In this document: positions 56,075-64,000 of the stretch, in pieces
Layout: the number at the start of each line of letters is the position of its first letter
Numbering within the stretch: the first letter of the stretch is position 1
Assembly (NCBI GenBank): GCA_035048495.1
Contig: CM068553.1
Span: 999,259-1,063,258 of the forward strand
DNA: 64,000 nt
Origin: Euptelea pleiosperma
Lineage: Eukaryota; Streptophyta; Magnoliopsida; Ranunculales; Eupteleaceae
Direction: 5' to 3'
Notes under the pieces: generated by a model
Databases searched by the model: none
Seen by the model: the letters and a program-made list of their open reading frames with translations, nothing else
What the model was told of the DNA's origin: nothing
Translations under genes and position numbers: made by a program

Positions 56075-56821
56075 CAAATCAAGAGCTCCAACCGTCCCCC
56101 TCTCAGATAAATCTTCAGTCCAAGCTCAATATATTATATGGTGCTCTTCCTGTAAATCGAAAACCCTAAATTTTCACAAAACCCTAGAACCAGAGAACAT
56201 TCACTGTAAAAGCTACTCCAAAGTCCAACCAGATCGACGTGAGTCGAGTGAAACCGAAAATAAGTTGAAATTAAAAGCGAAGAAAGAAAGAACCAAATTT
56301 CTGGCTGCCTTGCGAAGATACTTCTATAGAATTTTTTTTCTTCAGATTGGGGAGGTTTATATGATTATGGGGTTTTCAAGGGATCAGACAGGAAAAAGGT
56401 AAAAAAGGTGACGATAGAGAGAGATAGAGAGAGAAACAGAGGAAGAAACGAAGGCTTCGGTTTGGAAGAGAGGGGGAGGGGAAGATCTGAGGGCAAGGAG
56501 TTATTGGGCGTGAGAAAGTGTGAAGCGGGACGCTTCCCGCAATTTATAGGGCATCATCATTTTGAGTTGGAAATCTGACCCTGGTTAAGCGGGTCTGATT
56601 AACTTCAGCTGCCGTTGATGAGAAGTGTTGACTCTAGTCAACAACAAGTCGGTGTGTGATGGACCGGAGGTCGGTCCATCCTCCTAAATGAACACCAACA
56701 TCTTACACCCACATATGGCCGATTGTTATTGATTTGAATCTGAACCATATAATTGATAAGCCACTCCGTATATGGGGCAGAGGCTTTGCATCATAATCAG
56801 AGTAGAGCTTTGACGATGGCC
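56075..56821. other. 5' leader and promoter region of the coiled-coil gene
   Basis: On the minus strand it contains TCTCTCTCTATCTCTCTC (about 56413-56436), typical of a plant 5' UTR or promoter GA/CT element. There is no clear TATA at a standard distance. Beyond 56580 the sequence is intergenic. Confidence 0.4.
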
Positions 56822-56977
56822 TGGTTCAAAATCTTGAACCTTGAGATCGGAAGGCGCCGGGTGCCGATCACGATCCAGATCGCCCAAATATTGTTAGATC
56901 AGCGAGACAACCTCAGTATTGTTCAGATCGGTGGCTTTCGATCCAGAACGGGATCAGCAGAGACTTTGAACCATGGA
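56822..56977. mobile_element. GATC-rich Mutator-like MITE (relative of 11508-11670)
   Basis: Starts TGGTTCAAAATCTTG and ends GACTTTGAACCATGG. It shares GGCGCCG, ATCCAGATCGCCCAA and GTTCAGATCGGTGGCTT with the copy at 11.5 kb. No exact target duplication, so it is older. Confidence 0.7.
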
Positions 56978-56984
56978 TGATCGG

Positions 56985-57325
56985 TCATGAATGTTGATGA
57001 CAGACCGCAGTATGAGCCACGTGGTAAACTCTTAGAGACCACTGACCATATGGATGTCCCTCGATAGATCTACATACCAAAAATTAGTGATTTCAAACCT
57101 TTGGGGTCTTTGTACCTCAAATAATGCTCGAATTCCACAGTTAAAAATCAACCCGTGAAAATGACTCAATCCAATGCTTAGAAATCACTAATCAGGCTAA
57201 TTTTTTGCATGTAAGTCCACCTCGGGATGGGTCAAGCAGTCAACGGTCAGTGATGTCTAAAAAGTGTGTCACATGGCTCATACTATGGTCCATCCGTCCG
57301 CAAAGTTCTACTTCAAAATCAAAAT
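56985..57325. mobile_element. Palindromic MITE of the AATCAGSCTGATT-core family
   Basis: The left arm has GATGACAGACCGCAGTATGA, GCCACGTGGTAAACTCTTAG and ACCAAAAATTAGTGATTTC. The right arm has AGAAATCACTAATCAGGCTA, TAAGTCCACCTCGGGATGGG and TCACATGGCTCATACTATGG, the inverse. Confidence 0.65.
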
Positions 57326-57513
57326 GATCAAATGATTGTAGCAAAATATCAAAAGAGTGTGCATACAAAGACTTAGATGTGTGTATTTGTTCTGATCTTA
57401 TGGGATATAAACTGCCCAAAAAACTGAGTTGTCTAGATTTATAATTTGGTGGGCCACGTGGGTTCACTTAGGATGAGGGCATTTGGGAAAGAGAAGTAAA
57501 AGCACTCCACTTA

Positions 57514-58032
57514 GGGCCTGTTTGGTACGTGAGAAAAAGAGTCAGACGGCAAATATTTAGCCAAGCGAATATTATCTTGGCTAAATATTTGCTCATAGCA
57601 ATATTTAACAATGTTTGGTATGTGTATGAGCTAGCTCACTTCAGCTTACTTCATTTTCTTTCAATATAAGTGGGTCCCACATATCAAAGTAAGTCAAAAA
57701 TAGGTTGGGTGAGTGCGGGAACCACATATTATGTCAAAGAATTAAAAAAAATTCATTTTTATTTTTTTTATATATTAAAAAATTAATTTTTATTGAAAAT
57801 AGTGATTTTTCGGCGATAAAATAAAATTTCTCACCAAGGCATAATCGGCGTGAAAATATTTTCACAGGGGGGGGGGGGGGGGGGTGATCAAATGTTTTCC
57901 CGCCGCGAATGGCAAATATGTGGGCCCGGCTAAATATTCGCCGAGGGCGAGTGGCTGCCAAACGCAGTCGGGCGAATATTTGCGCGGCTAAATATTTTAT
58001 TTGCCCGCCGCGGTGCGTTACCAAACAGGCCC
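57514..58032. mobile_element. Harbinger (Tourist-like) MITE, nested
   Basis: Ends GGGCCTGTTTGGTACGTG and GTTACCAAACAGGCCC with TTA on both sides. It is the same family as 48741-49258 in the opposite orientation and within 1 bp of its length. It contains an 18-base run of G at 57867-57884, which in the sister copy is an interrupted C-rich tract. Confidence 0.87.
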
Positions 58033-58194
58033 TTACTAGTTGATTTTTTACCTCCAAAAAAGTCATAGAAATTAAAAGCGCGGCCTTCTCATATGAGAAA
58101 TAATTTCTCTTAGAAGTTAAAAGCTAAAAAATTAGCTTCAGTATTAAGTTAGTTTTTAACTTTTCAAAAGTGAAAATATGAAACACGTCCAAAC

Positions 58195-58484
58195 CAAGGT
58201 TTAAAAATTGGCCGTTATAACGGCCATTATAACGGATTAGGACCTACCCCATTACGTTACTCACCGTTAAAACGCCCAGAAAATAACGGCCGTTATAATG
58301 GCCATTTTTTTCCATTATAACAACCATTATTTTTCTAGAAAAAAATATGAAAAATGATCATTTTTTCGTTATTTTTTATTTTTTTCCCGTTTTTGCCCCT
58401 GAGCGTTTTTTTTCTCGTTATAACGGAAAAAATGGTAACGCCCTTGGACCGTTATACCAGTATAACGGTCCCTTTTAAACCTTG
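58195..58484. mobile_element. hAT-like MITE, GTTATAACGG family, nested
   Basis: Ends CAAGGTTTAAAAATTGG and GTCCCTTTTAAACCTTG. Flanking octamers GTCCAAAC and ATCCAAAC match at 7 of 8. The interior has repeated GGCCGTTATAACGG and TTATAACGG words. Confidence 0.82.
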
Positions 58485-58550
58485 ATCCAAACTAACTTTT
58501 TGGCTTATAAAAGTCAATAAGTTACTTATTTTTGTGTTGCCAAACCCTCC

Positions 58551-59056
58551 CAATTGACTAGGGTTTGAGACTTCTCTACTTCTACGAAAGCTATTAAGGT
58601 TAGACAACTGATAACATATAATGTTCTAGCATGCAACTCTTAATGGAGTTGCACACAGATTCTAACCCGCAAAAGACAAAGAAGATTTGCCTTCAAAACC
58701 GCATCTTTAAGTTAAACATTTCTTTAAGTTAAACATTTGTGTTACTCCATTACGGGTTTGCTTGCTAGAATTCCTCATTAGACAAAACCATGTAAGGTTG
58801 TGAAATTACCTTAAAATTAAATATAATAATTAGTAATGGATATCATTGGAAAGATTTCTTGGAGCTTATGGATTGAAGAATTTATAAAAGAAAAAAAAAT
58901 CAAGTGTCTTAAAAAGATACCAATTCAGTTTTGTAAGAGAACAAATTTAGGAAGCAATCCACCTTTATCTCATGTATTTATTTTTTATTAATAAATGAGC
59001 TTTTTTTGGTGGGCTAAATAAATGAAATTTAAAGAAAAAGACTATCTGCCCTTTAT
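58551..59056. other. Intergenic, nothing recognised
   Basis: AT-rich sequence with a short local repeat (TCTTTAAGTTAAACATTT twice near 58705-58740). No coding region seen. Confidence 0.4.
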
Positions 59057-59459
59057 AGGGTCGGGGGCTCCGTTGACAGGTGAAAAAATGATAGGATTCT
59101 GTACAGGGACACAATATAAGCCACGTGGCACACTCTTAGTGGAATCCGATCATATGGATGTTTTTCCAATCCCATGGTGGACCTACAAACCAAAAATCAG
59201 CCTGATTAGTGATTTAGTGGCTTGGTTTGGACTTATTTTCATGGGCTGATCTCAAATGTGTGAATTTGAGCAGTATTTGAGGTACAAAGATCCAACGCCT
59301 ATAAATCACTAATCAGGCTGATTTTTGGTTTGTAAGTCCTCCATGGGATTGGACAAACATCCATACGGTCAGATTCCTCTAAGAGTGCGCCACGTGGCTT
59401 AAATTGTGTCCCTGTACAAAATCCTGTCATTTTTTCACCTGTCAACGGAGCCCGACCCT
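59057..59459. mobile_element. Well-preserved palindromic element with arms of about 165 bp
   Basis: The left arm starts AGGGTCGGGGGCTCCGTTGA and continues AGGTGAAAAAATGATAGGAT, AAGCCACGTGGCACACTCTT and ACCAAAAATCAGCCTGATTA. The right arm repeats this inverted and ends GTCAACGGAGCCCGACCCT. Mismatches are few. The centre (about 59215-59300) is a short non-palindromic loop. No target duplication could be identified. The terminus GGGTCGGGCTCCG is shared with the GIF-intron MITE at 33762-33939. Confidence 0.82.
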
Positions 59460-61194
59460 TAAAAAAATTATGTAACTTCTTAAAATTACATGGTTAATTA
59501 TGAATAGGCATTTTTGTAAAATCTCTAATGGCGCTTCGCTTAACAGTATAGATTTGGTGGGTCTCTCTTTCATTTCTATTACGGTTTGGAAATAGTAAGA
59601 ATTGCATTTCAGACAATATTCACACTAGAGAAAACTTTGGCACCACATGTTTAGGTGTGGTTTACATCACTTTGGGATATCTTATTGTGTGGTCATGTCT
59701 TGAGCAGATGATCCTAATCGCACACCTCAGTTCTTTGATTTTAAACTAATATGGAAATATGTTGAACACGAAGAGATACATACATAAAAATTTGTAACGA
59801 TCAATTTATTATTTGAATGGTCAAAATTAAGGTTTTTGTTCAAAGTATATGGTTAAAGTTCTCATAATAAATAATAAAAAAAAATCTATTACCTTGAATT
59901 CTAGGGTTCTATTTATAAGTTGGGATAGTAGGTAAAATTAGTTGACTTGTGACTTGATTTTGACGATGAGGTGGAGATACACATTTTTTGTGCAAAGTCC
60001 CTTGAATTGTCTGCATGTCAATTTCGTGGTAAGTGCAAGATGTAAGGAAATCCCAAGTGGCCTTAGTCTTGTAAGGGCAATGTTAATGTTATCCCTTATT
60101 GTAGCACCTCGTCGCAACCAAGGTCTAAATCACTGTATTCGTCAAGATTCCCAACACACGAATCCCAAAGGCTACCAGACAAATATAAAAAATATCAAAT
60201 GGTTGGAAAATATGTGAGGATGATTCTACAATACTATTATGCTATCATTCTCATCTGAGGGAATGGGGTCTGATTTTTGGTTTTGTACAAAAGCAAACGA
60301 AGCTTATCCAATTCATGAACCAGTTTTTGGTAGAGACTACAAAGATCAAGCTTGCTCCATGAAATAAGATTTTGGGCTCCCGTTTTAGGTCAAATTTCTC
60401 AACCTGAACCGCCCCATGCCCGTCTTTCCCTAGTGATGTAATGGTGGAGACTAAGGATTTGTTTGAATTGCTATTTTTTGCAATTTTTTATTTGCACAAA
60501 CAAGTTTTCAGAAATATGTATCTTTTGTTACTGCAAAAGAAGGCGACCCAAACTGGCCATAAAAGCAAATTGTAGCAGCTCCTCCTGTTTGTACAAGCCA
60601 ATCCATAAAATCTCGACACAACTGCAAAGCCTCAAGTGAGCACGGAATAAAAATAAAAACACTGAAAATGGTCTCAAGTCAAAAATATCCAACGGCTATA
60701 AATCATCAAACAAGTTGATCTTTGATATGAATATCTACCAAGGGGTGGGCTAAACATCCATGTGGTCCGTGGGGCAAGAGGGCAGAGGTGAGTAACATAA
60801 ATGGCTAAAGCTCAGGCCTTTGGCGTGAGGTCTACCTTGTTACACATCACGACTCAAAAGAGAAATCAAAAGATATATTGGGAGAATTAGAAAATTGTAA
60901 CCATTTGATCTGTCACATTCTTTTCGTAGAAATTTTAAGTAACATGATAGATATTCCAGAAAAAAAAGACTATAAAAGGGATGGTTATGATCATCAAATT
61001 GCGTTATTTTGAACCAACCTTTGGCATAACACATCATGGTCTGAATGAATCAATAATGGAGGCTCATAAAAGTCCATTTACAGGCCAAATAATTTTTGCA
61101 ATAGAACGAATCAAATGGTGCACCTTGCGCAGATGAACGGGTCAGGGTACGCCAAAATTGTTGTCAAAATTTTTGTCCCCTGACACACACACAC
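59460..61194. other. Intergenic, no gene; half MITE copy near 60660-60780
   Basis: A plus-strand frame at 59942-60217 is open for 91 codons but shows no domain. About 60660-60780 resembles the right half of the palindromic MITE family (ATAAATCATCAAACAAGTTG, GGGTGGGCTAAACATCCATG). Confidence 0.4.
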
Positions 61195-61202
61195 ACACAA
61201 AC

Positions 61203-61435
61203 GGGACCACCACATGCGATGCACATGTACCTTACACATGCATGACATGCTCTTAGAGATCGATGATTATATAAATGTTTTGCCCATCCCTAAGTGGACT
61301 AAGATACAAAACACCAGGGGACTGCCACGTGCGATGCACATGCACCTTACATGTGGCAGCACCTTACACGTGCCATAGTCTTAGAGATCGATGACTGTAT
61401 AGATGTTTTACCCATTCCTAGTTGGACTTAATACA
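61203..61435 (+). repeat. Diverged tandem duplication of about 120 bp
   Basis: Two units start CCACATGCGATGCACATGTA (about 61209) and CCACGTGCGATGCACATGCA (about 61325). Each contains TCTTAGAGATCGATGA, TATA(A/G)ATGTTTT and CCCAT(C/T)CCTA. The units are left-arm pieces of the palindromic MITE family and are followed by a third related stretch up to 61530. A CACACACACACACA run precedes them. Confidence 0.6.
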
Positions 61436-61669
61436 AAAAATTCACCTTGATTAGTTATTTTTATCCATCGGATTATAGTCTTTTTATGGTTTGTTTTTCA
61501 CTGTGGATTTTGAGTATTATTTGGCCAATGGCAAAATGACACCACTATATATATGCAACATGATAGCATACATGGCTCTTGAACCATGTGATCATTACTA
61601 TTTTAATAATGAGGTATATACGGTTAACTTAATTAAGTTTCTTTTTGGTTTTTTCAAAACATCTAGGTT

Positions 61670-61990
61670 GATGATGGGCCATATTAGGAGTCACGTGGCA
61701 CACTCTTAGAGATAACTGACCGTATAGAGTTTAGGCCCATCCCTAAATGGACCTATGTACCAAAAATTCATCCGATTAGTAATTTCTATCCGATGGATTA
61801 GAGTCTTTTTTCATTGTTTATTTGTAACCGTGGATTTCAAGCATTATGATCAAAAGGTTAGGAATCACTAATCAGGCTAATTTTTGTTAGGTGTGTTTGT
61901 GTATATATATATTATGAATGGGCCAAACATCTGTACGGTAAGTAGCCTATAATAATGTGCCATGCGGCTCACACTGGGGTCCATCATTAA
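61670..61990. mobile_element. Palindromic MITE of the AATCAGSCTGATT-core family
   Basis: The left arm has GATGGGCCATATTAGGAGTC, ACGTGGCACACTCTTAGAGA and ACCAAAAATTCATCCGATTA. The right arm has GGAATCACTAATCAGGCTAA, GGGCCAAACATCTGTACGGT and GTGCCATGCGGCTCACACTG. A TGTGTATATATATATTATG stretch interrupts the right arm. Confidence 0.6.
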
Positions 61991-63640
61991 CATTGACTAC
62001 TGATGTCATACATTAAATATTTTCTCAAGGGAGATTTCACTTGAATTGTTGAGACTAACTTGAAAAGTAAAAGTGTATGATTATCAAACGCCCTTAAAAA
62101 GTGAAAAAAAAAAAAACAAAAGAAAATAAAAGAAGGAAAAATGTGTATTTTTAGAACAAAAACATGATTATCGAAATGCCCTTAGAAAGTAAAAAAATAT
62201 TTAAAAGGAATTGAAGAAGCAAATGGGGACATTTTCGGTAGAGTAAGGTCATTTTCGACATTTTAATTTTTTACAGCGTAAGAAGGTGCATCTGTCTTTA
62301 ATAAGTAGAATAGATATATATTTGTCACTTTTCTCTATTTTCAACCACCTTGTTTCATGCAACAAATGTACACTGCAACCCTCTTTAGTCTCAATGCACA
62401 ATGCAAACTCTCTTTGCTTTGACAATTTCTTCCCAGCTGATCCAAATCGATCATCCGCACTCTTGTTGAACTTTGTTGTATCATGTACGTGTTCACATAT
62501 GCTTTTTGATATTTAGGCTGCATTTGTTTACCGCGAATGACCGCAACTTCAACCAAAAAATGTGTGTTTGGCCCAACCAAGTTGCACAATGAGACGGGTT
62601 CCCCCCCACCCCCCACCGCTAGCCTAAATTCAATAAGTTGCAGGATAGTGGAACATTAATGCCGATTCAATGTATACACACACACATTGTATTGATATGT
62701 AGCAAACCACGATGGAGCTTAATATATTGACACTTAACAAGTAGAATTTACTTGACATTTGGGACCCACATGATGTGTTGATCATAAGACATGCGGGCTC
62801 ATGTGGCATATGAGACCCACATTATCGATATTTGGACCATATATAACATGTGGGCAGCCGTGCCTCATGATATGGGGTATGATATGCTATAGTTGGCATG
62901 TGGAATCCCCCTGATAGTGATACCCATGGCTTACATGCAGGGTATATATGATTCACAAACTAGGAGACATTAATTGTGTGGGAACCCACAAGATACACAT
63001 GTGAAAAACGCATGAGTGAGTTCGTGTCTTTTTTATTTTTAGATTTTGTGCATCAATATCTGTGCAATATATGTAATAAGTTCTTGAAGCCAAGTCATGC
63101 CACGCTTTAAGTAGTATCCTTGTATGGCCAAATCGTCCTATTATATCTTCATATATGTTGCGCAATAAATGACTTGCACGCTTTGCTGGATTCACACAAA
63201 CTCAATTACATAACCTTATTAAGGAAATGATTGTTTGATTGGACAATCATAACAATTTGAGCCAAAAACTTGTTTCAAGATAAATTGTGTCATATCTATT
63301 TATTATAATCATCCACAAAAAAGAATGCTACTGAATGAAATATTTAAGATTAACCTGATTGTAGAAATCCTAGATCGCATAATTAACTTTTGATGGGTAC
63401 GTAGTTTGTACACCATATTTCCACTATATGAAGAAATCATAAATTTCCACTAAGCATCCATGCGGTAAGGGCCATCTCAATACAAGTTGAGGCCTAAGGC
63501 GAAAACTCTATATGAGGCCTTTTTTATATTTAATATATTACTATATATAATATTACTTAAAAATTTAACACCTTATGTAATAGAAAATCTTTGATTGTCA
63601 ATAACTATGGAAAAATTTTAGATGTAGAGGATTCCCAATG
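61991..63640. other. Intergenic, nothing recognised
   Basis: No gene supported. It contains poly-A/T tracts, a run of CCCCCCCCACCCCCC near 62600, and several GGGACCCACAT/ATGTGGG words between 62760 and 62890. The frame at 62953-63195 (minus) has no motif. Confidence 0.35.
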
Positions 63641-64000
63641 CAATCGATGCAGAGGACTCTCATAGCCATATATAGATCATTTTTGGGCCCACTAACCGCA
63701 TGGATGTTCAGCCACCTATTGGTGGATATATAAGCAATAAAAATCAGCTTGATGGATGATCTCTAGCCATTGAATTTACAAACCAAGTTAAAACACGTTG
63801 AATCCAATGGCTAGAAGCAATCCTAAAAAAGCACTAAAATCTTATGGCTAGAGATAACCTATCAAGTTGATTTTTTGGCTTGTTTATCCAATTAGAGTGG
63901 GCTAAACATCCATGTCGTTAGTAGGCCCTAATAATGTGATAAGTAGGACCATGAGAGGGAGAAACTTTAGATGCAGTCGAGGCAGAGGACTCTCGTGATC
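63641..64000. mobile_element. Palindromic MITE-like element flanked by a direct repeat
   Basis: The core CAATAAAAATCAGCTTGATG and GATGATCTCTAGCCATTGA faces GCTAGAGATAACCTATCAAG and TTGATTTTTTGGCTTGTTTA. ACCGCATGGATGTTCAGCCA faces GGGCTAAACATCCATGTCGTT. On both outer sides the phrase GCAGAGGACTCTC(A/G)T occurs in the same orientation (about 63648 and 63982). The element may run beyond the window. Confidence 0.5.

Larger units (their letters stand above)
57475..58550. mobile_element. Harbinger-type MITE split by two later insertions
   Basis: The pieces 57475-57510, 58036-58186 and 58493-58550, read on the reverse strand, reproduce the element at 36129-36409. Shared phrases include GAGAAGTAAAAGCACT, AGTTGATTTTTTACCTCC, AAGTTAAAAGCTAAAAA and TTATAAAAGTCAATAAGTTA. 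The gaps are filled by a 519-bp Harbinger MITE and a 290-bp hAT-like MITE. Confidence 0.8.

Overview
This is nuclear DNA of a flowering plant. The evidence is interrupted genes with GT-AG introns, plant-specific protein families (a CBL-interacting kinase, a GRF-interacting factor, a plant DHHC acyltransferase), AT-rich spacers and a very dense load of short DNA transposons. I cannot place the lineage more precisely from the sequence.

Layout: six protein genes, about one per 10 kb. (1) 3.2-8.5 kb, minus: CIPK9/CIPK23-type protein kinase, 14 exons, 443 aa, with one GC-AG intron. (2) 15.4-15.7 kb, plus: single-exon 108-aa protein with two membrane segments, function unknown. (3) 19.1-25.5 kb, minus: PAT12-like DHHC S-acyltransferase, 7 exons, 308 aa. 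(4) 30.2-38.1 kb, plus: GRF-interacting factor of the GIF2/GIF3 type, 4 exons, 230 aa, with a telo-box cluster just upstream. (5) 40.6-41.6 kb, plus: single-exon membrane-anchored Rossmann methyltransferase-like protein, 316 aa. (6) 46.8-56.1 kb, minus: 15-exon, 880-aa coiled-coil protein of an uncharacterised plant family, whose C-terminal domain looks to me like a LOTUS/OST-HTH winged helix. The genes are independent transcription units with no evident shared pathway.

The rest (most of 1-3.2, 8.8-15.1, 15.9-19, 25.5-30, 38.5-40.5, 41.6-46.8 and 56.1-64 kb, plus the long introns) is repeats. Many can be bounded by inverted ends and target-site duplications: Mutator-like elements with 9-bp duplications, hAT-like elements with about 8 bp, PIF/Harbinger (Tourist-like) elements with TTA/TAA, and two copies of one solo LTR. 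The most unusual is a 709-bp Mutator-type element at 13840-14548. It has near-perfect ends of about 105 bp, a perfect 9-bp target duplication, and an interior of twelve 23-bp palindromes. Other notable points are a triple-nested element at 57.5-58.55 kb, a solo LTR that splits an older element at 42.1-42.7 kb, a hairpin element about 100 bp upstream of the CIPK start codon, and a palindromic sequence core shared by more than ten elements with different outer ends.

Exon boundaries were derived by hand from splice consensus, reading-frame continuity and remembered family sequences. No alignment or database search was run.
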